Origin: Pseudomonas duriflava
GTDB taxonomy: Bacteria; Pseudomonadota; Gammaproteobacteria; Pseudomonadales; Pseudomonadaceae
Direction: 5' to 3'
DNA: 64,000 bases
Assembly (NCBI RefSeq): GCF_007830155.1
Contig: NZ_VLKY01000006.1
Location: 248,001 to 312,000 of the forward strand
Part shown: positions 55,814 to 64,000 of the stretch, one piece after another
How positions within the stretch are numbered: position 1 is the stretch's first letter
How the letters are laid out: each line of letters starts with the position of its first letter
Notes under the pieces: model-generated
Told to the model about the DNA's origin: nothing
Seen by the model: only the letters and a program-made list of their open reading frames with translations
The model's database searches: none
Program-made: the position numbers and the translations under genes

Positions 55814-56727
55814 GACTGCACCTTCAAGCGGGGGTCCAGTGCGTCGCGCAGGCCATCGCCCATCAGGTTGATGGCTAGCACGCTCAGGAGAATGGTCAGT
55901 CCGGGCAGGGTTACGACCCACCAGGCGCGTTCGATGTAATCACGGGCCGAGGCCAGCATGGTTCCCCATTCGGGGGTCGGCGGTTGTACGCCCAGGCCGA
56001 GAAAGCCCAGCGCTGCTGCATCGAGGATGGCCGATGAAAAGCTCAGCGTCGCCTGAACGATTAGCGGCGCCATGCAGTTCGGCAACACGGTGATAAACAT
56101 CAGGCGCAGCATTCCGGCACCGGCAAGACGGGACGCGGTTACGTAGTCACGGGTGATTTCACCCATCACGGCCGCCCGCGTCAGGCGCACATAAGAAGGC
56201 AGCGAGACGATGGCAATGGCGATAACGGTGTTCGCCAACCCTGGGCCGAGAATAGCTACGATCGCCACGGCCAGCAGCAGCGATGGCAGGGCCAGCATGA
56301 TGTCCATGAGACGCATGATGAACGGACCAAGGCGCGTGGGCGAAAAACCGGCAATAAGGCCGAGCAGGATGCCGGGAATCAGCGAGCACACCACGGAGGC
56401 CAGGCCGATCAATAGCGACAGCCGGGCGCCATGAATCAGGCGCGACAGCAAATCGCGGCCTAGTTCATCGGTGCCGAGCAGGAACTGAGTAGTGCCGCCT
56501 TCCAGCCAGGACGGCGGCGTGAGCAAAAAGTCGCGATACTGCTCGCTCGGATTGTATGGAGCGATCCAGGGAGCGAACAGCGCGCAGGTCACGATGACAA
56601 GCATGAACAGCAGGCCACCCACGGCACCCTTGTTGTGAGAAAACGCTTTCCAGAACTCCTTGTAGGGAGACGGGTAAACAATAGTTTGTTCGTCGGCCAC
56701 AGAGGCCGGGGGTAGAGTACGTTCCAT
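55810..56727 (-). CDS. dppC: Dipeptide ABC transporter permease DppC
   Basis: A 305-residue inner-membrane permease. The first membrane segment lies near residues 34-55. The binding-protein-dependent transport domain includes [20 protein letters not shown] near 84-103 and an EAA loop [20 protein letters not shown] near 193-212. It partners DppB and overlaps dppD. It starts nine bases after the dppB stop with GGAGGCCC upstream. Confidence 0.94.
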   Translation of the reverse strand: MERTLPPASVADEQTIVYPSPYKEFWKAFSHNKGAVGGLLFMLVIVTCALFAPWIAPYNPSEQYRDFLLTPPSWLEGGTTQFLLGTDELGRDLLSRLIHGARLSLLIGLASVVCSLIPGILLGLIAGFSPTRLGPFIMRLMDIMLALPSLLLAVAIVAILGPGLANTVIAIAIVSLPSYVRLTRAAVMGEITRDYVTASRLAGAGMLRLMFITVLPNCMAPLIVQATLSFSSAILDAAALGFLGLGVQPPTPEWGTMLASARDYIERAWWVVTLPGLTILLSVLAINLMGDGLRDALDPRLKVQS

Positions 56728-56736
56728 AGGGCCTCC

Positions 56737-57747
56737 TCAGCGCTGATGACGGATACGGGGGTTGGCGAGGCCGTAGAGAATGTCTACGACAAAGTTCACT
56801 ATGATGACGAGCGTAGCGATCAGCAGGATGCCGTTCTGTACTACGGGGTAGTCGCGTCGGGCAATGGCATCAATCAGCCACTTGCCCACGCCGGGCCAGG
56901 AGAAAATCGTCTCGGTCAGCACGGCCCCGGCCAAGAGGCTACCAACCTGCAAGCCCAGCACAGTCAAGACGGGAATCAGCGCGTTGCGCAGTGCGTGCAC
57001 AAAGACTACCCGCGCAGGCGATAAGCCCTTGGCGCGGGCTGTACGTACATAATCCTCGCGCAAGACTTCCAGCATGGCCGAGCGGGTCATTCGGGCGATG
57101 ACTGCCAGCGGAATGGTCCCCAGCACAATGGAGGGCAGGATGAGGTGGTGCAGGGCATCGACAAAGGCGCCTTCCTCGTCGGATAGCAGGGTGTCGATCA
57201 GCATGAAGCCGGTCTTGGGTTCGATGTCGTAGAGCAGATCGAGGCGGCCCGATACCGGAGTCCAACCCAGGCGCACCGAAAAGAACATGATGAGGATCAA
57301 CCCCCACCAGAAGATAGGCATGGAAAAGCCGGTCAGCGAAATGCCCATTACGCCATGATCGAGCAGCGAACCGCGCTTGAGGGCCGCGATGACGCCAGCC
57401 AGCAGACCAAGCACTGTAGCGAAGATCATGGCGCAAAGCGCCAGCTCCATTGTGGCTGGAAACAGCGTAGTGAACTCATGCCAGACGTTATCACGGGTGA
57501 CCAGGGACTGGCCCAGGTTGCCGTGGGCGAGATTACCCAGGTAATCGAAATATTGCTGATAAAGCGGCTTATCCAAGCCGAGCCGATGCAGCGCTTCGGC
57601 ATGCATCTGTGGGTCGACACGCCGCTCCCCCATCATGACTTCTACCGGATCGCCAGGAATCAGGCGGATCAGGGAAAAGGTCAGCAGCGTGACACCGAAA
57701 AACGTCGGTATCAGCAGGCCCAGACGTCGGGCAATAAAACTGAACAT
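56737..57747 (-). CDS. dppB: Dipeptide ABC transporter permease DppB
   Basis: A 336-residue permease of the DppB/OppB type. The N-terminus reads RRLGLLIPTFFGVTLLTFSL. The signatures RLIPGDPVEVMMGERR and the EAA loop REDYVRTARAKGLSPARVVF (near 236-255) are clear. It is the first of the core dppBCDF genes, 55 bases after the stop of the nearest binding-protein gene, with AGGAGT before the ATG. Confidence 0.95.
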   Translation of the reverse strand: MFSFIARRLGLLIPTFFGVTLLTFSLIRLIPGDPVEVMMGERRVDPQMHAEALHRLGLDKPLYQQYFDYLGNLAHGNLGQSLVTRDNVWHEFTTLFPATMELALCAMIFATVLGLLAGVIAALKRGSLLDHGVMGISLTGFSMPIFWWGLILIMFFSVRLGWTPVSGRLDLLYDIEPKTGFMLIDTLLSDEEGAFVDALHHLILPSIVLGTIPLAVIARMTRSAMLEVLREDYVRTARAKGLSPARVVFVHALRNALIPVLTVLGLQVGSLLAGAVLTETIFSWPGVGKWLIDAIARRDYPVVQNGILLIATLVIIVNFVVDILYGLANPRIRHQR

Positions 57748-57802
57748 GAGATCAGGTACTCCTCTCAGTAGCCAACACTTGTGGCATCGGCTGTTTCCGC
57801 TC

Positions 57803-59392
57803 TTATTCCACGTGGGTGGTGGCGAAATTGTTATTGGTCAATGGGCTCAGGTGAAAGCCCGTGACGTTCTTGTGGGTGACCGTGAACAGCTTGGGATAGG
57901 CCAGTGGAATCCAGGGGGCTTCGTTATGAAAAATCACCTGGGCCTGCTTGTAGAGTTCGGCCCGCGCCTGTTCGTCCAGACTGCCTCGGGCTTGATTGAG
58001 TAAGGCATTGAAAGCGGGGTTGCACCAGCGCGCCATGTTTTCTCCTGACGTAGCCGCGTCGCACGATAGATTGGGTGTAACGAAGTTGTCGGGGTCCCCG
58101 TTATCGCCCGCCCAGCCCATAAACACCAGGTCGTGCTCGCCCTGCTTGGCCCGGCGAATCAGTTCGCCCCATTCCAGTGATCGGATGTCTAGCTGAACGC
58201 CAACCTTGGCCAGATCCGCCTGTAGCATCTGGGCACCCAGCGCAGGATTGGGGTTGGTCGGTCCTCCTCCGGAGCGAGCAAAGACGGTCAGTTTCAAGCC
58301 GTCCTTAACGCCGGCCTCCTTGAGCAGGGCGCGGGCTTTTTCAGGATCATAAGACCAGTCCTGCACGTCATGGTTGTAGCCCAGCAGAGTGGGCGGGTAG
58401 GGATTCACCGCCGGGACGGCATTGCCTTCGCCAAACAAGGCCTTTACGTAGGCCTGCTTGTCGAAGGCCAGGTTCAGCGCCTGGCGAACCCGGGCATCGT
58501 TCAACGGCGGGTGCTCGGTGTTCAGGGCAACATAGGCGGTCAACAGGGCTTCGCCTTCATGCAGGGTCAGATTCGGATCCTGGCGGATCGACGAAATATC
58601 GTCCGGCTTGGGATAAAGGCCCACCTGGCACTCCCCGGCGCGTACCCGTTGCAGGCGTACGTTGCTGTCTTGAGTGATCGCAAAGATCAGACTGTTTGCT
58701 GGCGGTTTGCCAGCATAGTAGTCCGAGTTGGCCTTGTAGCGTATCTGCGCGTCTTTAGTGTAGCGGCTGAGAATGAATGGACCGGTGCCGACAGGTTTGA
58801 AATTAAGCTGGTTGAATTGCCCGGCCTTTTCCAGTTGAGCGGCATATTCCGCCGAGTAGATAGAGGTGAACGGCATGGCCAGATCACGCAGGAAAGGAGC
58901 TTCCGGACGTTTAAGGACAAAACGAATCGTATGCGTGTCGACCTTGCTGATGGACTGGATCAAGTCCTTCAGGCCCATGGCTTCGAAATAAGGGAAACCG
59001 TTCTGCGCTTTGTTGTACCAGGGATGGTTAGGGTCGAACTGGCGCATGAAGCTCCACAGCACATCGTCGGCATTAAGCGTACGGGTGGGCTTGAAATAGT
59101 CTGTCGTTTGGAACTTCACGCCTGCGCGTAAAAAGAAGGTATAGGTCTTGCCGTCCTTGCTGATCTCCCACCGCTCCGCCAGTCCAGGCTCGATGTCGGT
59201 CGTCCCAGGCTTGAAGTTTATCAATCGATCAAAAACGGTTTCGGCCGAAGCGTCTGACGTAGTGGCGGCGGTGTACTGAGCAATATCGAACCCTTCGGGG
59301 CTTGCTTCGGTACAAACGACCAAGGGCTTGGCCTGGGCGCAGGTGGCGCCCAGGAGACTAAGGACAAGAGCAATTCGGGGAAGCGCCAGCAT
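57803..59392 (-). CDS. Periplasmic dipeptide-binding protein (SBP family 5), copy 1
   Basis: A 529-residue solute-binding protein of the DppA type. A signal peptide of about 21 residues (ending CAQAK) is followed by LVVCTEASPEGFDIAQY. The family-5 signature PGLAERWEISKDGKTYTF lies near 68-85. The conserved MGWAGDNGDPDNFVTP segment lies near 420-435. It delivers di- or oligopeptides to DppBC. AGGAG sits five to six bases before the ATG. It is the receptor gene nearest the permease genes. Confidence 0.92.
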   Translation of the reverse strand: MLALPRIALVLSLLGATCAQAKPLVVCTEASPEGFDIAQYTAATTSDASAETVFDRLINFKPGTTDIEPGLAERWEISKDGKTYTFFLRAGVKFQTTDYFKPTRTLNADDVLWSFMRQFDPNHPWYNKAQNGFPYFEAMGLKDLIQSISKVDTHTIRFVLKRPEAPFLRDLAMPFTSIYSAEYAAQLEKAGQFNQLNFKPVGTGPFILSRYTKDAQIRYKANSDYYAGKPPANSLIFAITQDSNVRLQRVRAGECQVGLYPKPDDISSIRQDPNLTLHEGEALLTAYVALNTEHPPLNDARVRQALNLAFDKQAYVKALFGEGNAVPAVNPYPPTLLGYNHDVQDWSYDPEKARALLKEAGVKDGLKLTVFARSGGGPTNPNPALGAQMLQADLAKVGVQLDIRSLEWGELIRRAKQGEHDLVFMGWAGDNGDPDNFVTPNLSCDAATSGENMARWCNPAFNALLNQARGSLDEQARAELYKQAQVIFHNEAPWIPLAYPKLFTVTHKNVTGFHLSPLTNNNFATTHVE

Positions 59393-59415
59393 GCAGGCTC
59401 CTAGTGGGGTTGCGC

Positions 59416-59458
59416 TTACGGCCGGTTTCGCCTGCCATCCCTGGCGAGCGGGCCGTTA
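59416..59458 (-). other. Stem-loop between binding-protein genes 2 and 1
   Basis: TTACGGCC and GGCCGTTA, with one mismatch, plus an inner TCGCC/GGCGA pairing fill most of the 83-base gap. No U tract. It is probably an mRNA stability or partial-termination element. Confidence 0.5.
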
Positions 59459-59475
59459 CTTTTATCGTGAGTGGC

Positions 59476-61065
59476 TTAATCCAAGCGCACCGTGGAAAAA
59501 TCGTTATTGCCCAGCGGGCTCATGACGAAACCGCTGACTCGGGTTGAGGTGGCGGTATAAATCAATGGCTGGGCGGTTGGAATCCAGGGGACTTCTTCAT
59601 GAAAGATCACCTGTGCTTCACGATAGAGCGCGGCGCGTTGCTCGGGATCTGGAGTCCGGCGGGCGCGCTCTACCAAACTATCGAAGGCTGCGTTGCACCA
59701 GCGTGCGCGGTTTTCGCCATTGCGGGCCGCGGCGCAGGTAAGATTGGGCGTCAGGAAATTATCCGGGTCGGCGTTATCGCTCACCCAGCTCATGCTGAGA
59801 ATGTCGTGCTCGCCCTGCTTACCGCGACGGACAAATTCACCCCATTCATACTGGCGAATGTTGACCTTGATGCCGATCTTCGCCAGGTCGGCCTGGAACA
59901 GCTGGGCCACGCGTAGCGTACTGCCCGTAGGGCCCGAGCCGTTGGAAGTCATGTAGGTAAGTTCGAAGCCGTTCGGGTAACCCGCTTCGGCCAGGAGGCG
60001 ACGGGCCTCCTCTGGGTCGTACGGCCATGGTTCGATAGCGGTGTTATAGCCCAGCAGGGCAGGCGGATAAGGCCCCCAGACAGGACGGGCCGTATCGCCA
60101 TACAACGCCTTGAGCGTGCTCGCTCTGTCTACGCCGAGCGCGATGGCCTGACGTACACGCACATCGTCCAGGGGCTTGTGCGTCGTGTTCAAGGCATTGA
60201 AGCCTATCGTTAACTGCTCGATCTGCTGCAAGCGAATGCCGGGCGCTTCGCGCAGAGCGGGAATGTCGCTCGGCTTGGGTGTCAACACGATCTGGCACTC
60301 ACCTCGCCGCAAACGTTGCAGCCGTACACTGGCATCAACGCTGATTGCCTGAACCATATCGATTGCCGGCGTGCCTGCCCAGTACTCGGGGTTGGCCTTG
60401 TAACGCACCTGGGAGTCACGTACGTAGCGATCAAACACGAAGGGGCCTGTTCCGACTGGCTTGAAGCTCAAATCGTCCGTTCTGTTCTGCTGGAGCAGCT
60501 GACCGGCATATTCAGCAGATAGAATCGATGTGAACCCCATGGCCAGGTTAGCCAGAAAAGGTGCTTCCGGATGCTTGAGCGTAAAGCGGACGGTGTAGTC
60601 ATCCAACTTTTCAATACGTTCGATGATTTCGCTCAGACCCATCACTTCGGCAAAGGGGTAACCAGTGCCGGAGCGCTCGTACCAGGGGTGAGCGGGATCG
60701 ATCTGACGCTGAAAGCTCCAGATCACATCGTCGGCTATCAAAGGGCGCGTCGGCTTGAAATAAGCCGTATGGTGAAACGCTACGCCTTTACGCAGATGAA
60801 ACGTGTACTGCAGACCGTCAGTACTGATCTCCCACCGTTCCGCCAGCGAAGGTTCGAGCTCCGTGCTGCCTGGCTTGAAATCAACCAGGCGGTTGTATAG
60901 CGGCTGATCCGCAGCATCGGCGCTGTACCGCGAGGTATGCCGCGCGGGGTCGAAGGTTTCCGGACTGCCTTCGGTGCAAACAACCAACGTTTTAGCCTGA
61001 ATAGGCAGGGCAGCGGTTAACACGGCGGCCAGCAACCAGGTATGGGGTTTACATACAGCATTCAT
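59476..61065 (-). CDS. Periplasmic dipeptide-binding protein (SBP family 5), copy 2
   Basis: A 529-residue paralogue. The signal peptide ends near residue 24 (ALPIQAK), followed by LVVCTEGSPETFDPARH. PSLAERWEISTDGLQYTF and MSWVSDNADPDNFLTP occupy the same positions as in copy 1. It lacks the aspartate-alanine-serine (SDASAET) segment of the others, having SADAADQPLYNRLV instead. It is the most divergent of the three complete copies, suggesting a different peptide range. Confidence 0.91.
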   Translation of the reverse strand: MNAVCKPHTWLLAAVLTAALPIQAKTLVVCTEGSPETFDPARHTSRYSADAADQPLYNRLVDFKPGSTELEPSLAERWEISTDGLQYTFHLRKGVAFHHTAYFKPTRPLIADDVIWSFQRQIDPAHPWYERSGTGYPFAEVMGLSEIIERIEKLDDYTVRFTLKHPEAPFLANLAMGFTSILSAEYAGQLLQQNRTDDLSFKPVGTGPFVFDRYVRDSQVRYKANPEYWAGTPAIDMVQAISVDASVRLQRLRRGECQIVLTPKPSDIPALREAPGIRLQQIEQLTIGFNALNTTHKPLDDVRVRQAIALGVDRASTLKALYGDTARPVWGPYPPALLGYNTAIEPWPYDPEEARRLLAEAGYPNGFELTYMTSNGSGPTGSTLRVAQLFQADLAKIGIKVNIRQYEWGEFVRRGKQGEHDILSMSWVSDNADPDNFLTPNLTCAAARNGENRARWCNAAFDSLVERARRTPDPEQRAALYREAQVIFHEEVPWIPTAQPLIYTATSTRVSGFVMSPLGNNDFSTVRLD

Positions 61066-61140
61066 CGTTTGATCAGGCTCCTGGGTGAAGCGTATGCCAT
61101 TGGAGTAACCACGGCCTTGCCGAGTACGGGATTACGGCAT

Positions 61141-61182
61141 TCAACACACGCAACCTCTGTGCATCCAGGCTGCGCGTGTTGA
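61141..61182 (-). other. Stem-loop between binding-protein genes 3 and 2
   Basis: TCAACACACGCAACCT pairs with AGGCTGCGCGTGTTGA with two mismatches and a ten-base loop, inside a 138-base gap. It probably tunes the relative amounts of the receptor proteins. Confidence 0.55.
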
Positions 61183-61203
61183 GGGTATAAGCGTGGCCGT
61201 TCT

Positions 61204-62802
61204 TCATTCGGCGAGACTAACGCCATAGAAGGCACTAAGGCCGAACGGACTGATCTTGAAACCCTGGACGTTATGGCGCATGGGTTGATACACGATGGAA
61301 TGAGCAATCGGCGTGATCGGGACAGCCGCTTTCAACAGATGTTGGGCCTGTTGATAGAGCCGGATACGCTCGTCCCGGTCGTTGCTCACCTTGGCCTGTT
61401 TGATTAACGCGTCATAGGCAGGGTCGCACCACTTAGAATAATTGCTGCCGTTGACGGCATCGCAGCTATAAAGCACGCCAAGCCAGTTGTCCGGGTCGCC
61501 GTTATCGCCCGTCCAGCCGTAAATCATTACGTCGTGCTCACCCTGACGGGCGCGCTTGATGTATTCGCCCCACTCGTAGCTGACGATGTTGGCCTTGATG
61601 CCAATTTTGGCCCAATCAGACTGGACCATCTGCGCGGAAAGCCGCGCATTCGGGTTGGAGGCCCGTACCACGGGCATGGCCCATAAACTGATTTCAGTAC
61701 CTTTCTTGATACCGGCCTGTTTGAGCAGGGCTTTTGCCTTTTCCGGATCGTACGGGGCGTCCTTGATCGTTTGATCATAGGACCATTGTGCGGGTGGAAG
61801 GGCATTGGTTGCCAACTGGCCGTTACCCTGGTACACCACGTCGAGAATGGCCTTCTTGTTGATCGCCATGTCCAATGCCTGACGTACCGCCAGTTGGTCG
61901 AGCGGCGGATGGGTCACGTTGTAGGCGAAATAACCCAGATTGAAACCAGGCTGTTGCAGGACCTTGAGCGCTGGGTCCTGCTTCATCTCGGCTATATCGG
62001 CCGGGCGTGGATAGCCGCTTACCTGGCACTCGTTTGCCTTGAGCTTTTGCAGGCGTGTCGCTGCATCTGTCGTGATGGCAAAGATGAGGTTATCAAGCTT
62101 GACGTCCTCGGGCTTCCAATAGTCCTGGTTACCCTTGTAACGGATCACCGCGTCCTTCTGGTAGCGGCTAAACACGAACGGGCCGGTACCGATAGGGCGC
62201 TGGTTGATTTCGGCGGCCTTGCCGGTCTTGAGCAACTGATCGGCATACTCGGCGGACTGAATCGACGCAAAGCTCATCGCCAAGTCAGAAGCGAAGGCTG
62301 CATCGGTTTGGTTCAAGGTAAAGACGACCGTGTAATCGTCCTTCTTTTCGATCCGGGCGATGTTCTTGTTCAGGCCCATGTCCGAAAAATAAGGGAATTC
62401 ACTGGGGTAGGCCGTACGGAACGGATGGTTCTTGTCGAGCATGCGTTGAAAGGTGAACAGCACATCGTCCGCGTTGAACTCACGGGTCGGCTTGAAGTAG
62501 TCAGTCGTGTGAAATTTCACGCCGCGACGCAGGTAAAACGTGTAGGTCTTGCCGTCTTCCGAGACATCCCAGCGCTCGGCGAGTCCGGGCACGAGCGTGG
62601 TGCCGCCCCGTTCAAATTGCACCAGCCGGTTGAAGACCGTCTCCGCCGAGGCATCGAACTCGGTACCCGACGTATACTGCGCTGGATCGAACCCGGCCGG
62701 GCTCGCCTCTGAGCAATAAACCAGGGTATTCGCGGCATGCGCCAGCGAGGGTCCGGCCAGCAAGCTGGCGACCAATAAGGAAGGCAAAAGTGTAATACGC
62801 AT
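61204..62802 (-). CDS. Periplasmic dipeptide-binding protein (SBP family 5), copy 3
   Basis: A 532-residue paralogue. The signal peptide ends AHAAN near residue 25. LVYCSEASPAGFDPAQY, PGLAERWDVSEDGKTYTFYL and YGWTGDNGDPDNWLG mark the family. The segment GTGPFVFSRYQKDAVIRYKG and what follows to about KLDNLIF is almost identical, at both protein and DNA level, to copy 4. This points to recent duplication or gene conversion. Confidence 0.92.
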   Translation of the reverse strand: MRITLLPSLLVASLLAGPSLAHAANTLVYCSEASPAGFDPAQYTSGTEFDASAETVFNRLVQFERGGTTLVPGLAERWDVSEDGKTYTFYLRRGVKFHTTDYFKPTREFNADDVLFTFQRMLDKNHPFRTAYPSEFPYFSDMGLNKNIARIEKKDDYTVVFTLNQTDAAFASDLAMSFASIQSAEYADQLLKTGKAAEINQRPIGTGPFVFSRYQKDAVIRYKGNQDYWKPEDVKLDNLIFAITTDAATRLQKLKANECQVSGYPRPADIAEMKQDPALKVLQQPGFNLGYFAYNVTHPPLDQLAVRQALDMAINKKAILDVVYQGNGQLATNALPPAQWSYDQTIKDAPYDPEKAKALLKQAGIKKGTEISLWAMPVVRASNPNARLSAQMVQSDWAKIGIKANIVSYEWGEYIKRARQGEHDVMIYGWTGDNGDPDNWLGVLYSCDAVNGSNYSKWCDPAYDALIKQAKVSNDRDERIRLYQQAQHLLKAAVPITPIAHSIVYQPMRHNVQGFKISPFGLSAFYGVSLAE

Positions 62803-62826
62803 ATGGACCTCAGCTGATCAAATGAA

Positions 62827-62859
62827 AAGAAGCGTACATGACCGTCATGCACGCTTCTT
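62827..62859 (-). other. Long stem-loop between binding-protein genes 4 and 3
   Basis: AAGAAGCGT-a-CATGAC and GTCATG-c-ACGCTTCTT pair with a single internal mismatch and almost no loop, seven bases past the copy 4 stop. On the minus strand TTTTCATTT follows, so it may be a leaky terminator. Confidence 0.6.
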
Positions 62860-62865
62860 GAGTAA

Positions 62866-64000
62866 TCACTTGTCGACGCTGACGCCGTAGAACGAGTTCA
62901 GTGCAAACGGACTGATCTTGAAATCCTGCACTTCCTTGCGCATGGGTTGGTAGACCGTCGAGTGCGCGATGGGAGTAATCGGCACCTGCTGCTTGAGGAT
63001 CTGCTGGGCCTGCATGTACAGCGTGCTACGCTCGCCCTGGTCGCTAATGCGTTTGGCCTTCTTGATCAGCGCGTCATAGTCCTTGTCACACCAGCGAGAG
63101 TAGTTATTACCGCCAATGGCATCGCAGCCGTATAACGTGCCTAGCCAATTGTCCGGATCGCCATTGTCCCCGCTCCAGCCAATCAGCATGATGTCATGCT
63201 CACCGTCCTTGGCGCGCTTGTTGTACTCGCCCCATTCATAGCTGACGATACGAGTCTTGATACCGATCTTGGCCCAGTCGGACTGCAACATCTCAGCCAT
63301 CTGGCGGGCGTTCGGGTTATAGGGGCGTTGTACCGGCATAGCCCACAGGGTGAACTCGGTGCCTGGTTTTACACCAGCTTTGGCCAGTAGCTCTTTGGCC
63401 TTTTCCGGATCGTAAGGCGCATCCTTGAGTGATTCATCATAGGACCACTGGGTCGGCGGCATACCGTTTACGGCAACTTGGCCCGCGCCTTGGTAGATAG
63501 CATCGACGATGGCCTTCTTGTTAACGGCCATGTCCAGCGCTTGGCGTACTTCCAATTTGCCCAGGTCTCCATGCTCAACGTTGTAGGCGATGTAGCCATC
63601 ATTAAAGCCGGGCTGAGACGGCATGTTCAGGTTCGTATCGTTTTTCAAGGACTCCAGATCTGCGGGGCGGGGCAGAAGCGTGATCTGACACTCGCCTGCC
63701 TTGAGCTTTTGCATCCGAACCGAGGCATCAGTATTAATGGAGAAGATAAGGTTATCGAGCTTGACGTCCTCGGGCTTCCAATAGTCCTTGTTACCTTTGT
63801 AACGGATCACCGCGTCCTTCTGGTAGCGACTGAACACGAACGGGCCGGTACCGACGGGTTTCTGGTTAAGATCGGTAGCCTTGCCCTGTTTGAGTAGCTG
63901 ATTGGCGTACTCTGCCGAGTGGATTGAGGCAAAGCTCATCGCCAGGTTCTGGATGAAAGCGGCATCAACTTCGTTTAGTACAAAGCGAACCGTATGCTCA
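62866..64000 (-). CDS. Periplasmic dipeptide-binding protein (SBP family 5), copy 4, 5' end outside the window
   Basis: The frame stays open to the window edge at 64000, giving about 378 residues without the N-terminus. The edge reads HTVRFVLNEVDAAFIQNLAM before MSFASIHSAEYANQLL, as in the other copies, so the methionine at 63939 is internal and not the start. YKGNKDYWKPEDVKLDNLIF and IGWSGDNGDPDNWLG show closest kinship to copy 3. It is the most upstream dpp receptor gene visible. Confidence 0.9.
   Translation of the reverse strand, partial: EHTVRFVLNEVDAAFIQNLAMSFASIHSAEYANQLLKQGKATDLNQKPVGTGPFVFSRYQKDAVIRYKGNKDYWKPEDVKLDNLIFSINTDASVRMQKLKAGECQITLLPRPADLESLKNDTNLNMPSQPGFNDGYIAYNVEHGDLGKLEVRQALDMAVNKKAIVDAIYQGAGQVAVNGMPPTQWSYDESLKDAPYDPEKAKELLAKAGVKPGTEFTLWAMPVQRPYNPNARQMAEMLQSDWAKIGIKTRIVSYEWGEYNKRAKDGEHDIMLIGWSGDNGDPDNWLGTLYGCDAIGGNNYSRWCDKDYDALIKKAKRISDQGERSTLYMQAQQILKQQVPITPIAHSTVYQPMRKEVQDFKISPFALNSFYGVSVDK

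Noticed and set aside
55037-55939. 300-codon plus-strand frame opposite dppD
   Set aside because: Antisense shadow of the ABC ATPase gene, with no recognisable domain.
61771-62712. 313-codon plus-strand frame opposite receptor copy 3
   Set aside because: Shadow frame. A similar shadow occurs opposite copy 4 because the sense sequences are alike, which mimics conservation.
63939-63939. Methionine at 63939 as the start of receptor copy 4
   Set aside because: The frame continues upstream to the window edge with residues matching the other copies, so the gene is cut by the window.

Overview
The window looks like a chromosomal stretch of a gammaproteobacterium of the genus Pseudomonas. The run DUF1631 gene - ampD - ampE - (GH5, unknown) - speC - Sel1 protein - piuC - piuA - piuB, followed further on by dppBCDF with several dppA-type genes, matches the order I know from P. 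aeruginosa (ampD/ampE near pilABCD, speC, piuABC, dppA-F). Base composition looks moderate for the genus. A low-GC lineage such as P. luteola would fit, but that species guess is weak.

Layout. (1) 1-4.5 kb: a translationally coupled five-gene plus-strand operon encoding a UbiA-type phosphoribosyltransferase, a flippase-like membrane protein, a DprE1-like oxidase, a DprE2-like reductase and a HAD phosphatase. Together these are the set for polyprenyl-phosphoryl-arabinose. (2) 4.5-5.4 kb: an AT-rich, decayed zone with a frameshifted GT-C/GT39-like glycosyltransferase remnant and an IS630 transposase remnant. (3) 5.4-11 kb: an SDR gene, the DUF1631 gene, ampD-ampE and tatD. (4) 11-18 kb: the fructose PTS, with fruR divergent from fruBKA, a perfect palindromic Cra/FruR operator between them and a strong terminator after fruA. 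(5) 18-27 kb: ClC channel, PhoD phosphatase, prfC, a secreted GH5 hydrolase, an unknown small protein, ornithine decarboxylase with a terminator in its leader, and a Sel1-repeat protein. (6) 27-33 kb: the iron-regulated piuC / piuA / piuB group with two Fur-box-like sites. (7) 33-39 kb: an MFS and a DMT transporter, a broken VOC gene, a SulP transporter and an OafA-type acyltransferase. (8) 39.5-48.9 kb: a self-contained selenocysteine module: fdnG (in-frame UGA plus SECIS), fdnH, fdnI, fdhE, selA, selB and tRNA-Sec. (9) 49-53.6 kb: a small secreted protein, a five-gene minus-strand operon (mazG-like, cmoM, two DUF4136 lipoproteins, GNAT) and a DASS anion transporter. (10) 53.8-64 kb: a dipeptide ABC transporter (dppBCDF) preceded by four tandem peptide-binding-protein genes, the first cut by the window edge.

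How they work together. The formate dehydrogenase block carries both the selenoenzyme and the machinery specific for inserting selenocysteine, except SelD, which is not in the window. The arabinose-lipid operon probably feeds a cell-surface or pilin glycosylation step, because ampD/ampE mark the neighbourhood of the type IV pilin locus; the one glycosyltransferase visible beside it is broken. The Dpp genes form one transporter core served by several receptors, with stem-loops in each gap between receptor genes. I found no CRISPR array, prophage or recognisable defence system. The least explained items are the operator-like repeats upstream of the DASS gene, the speC leader, the small protein after selC and the hypothetical gene at 24.3-24.7 kb.
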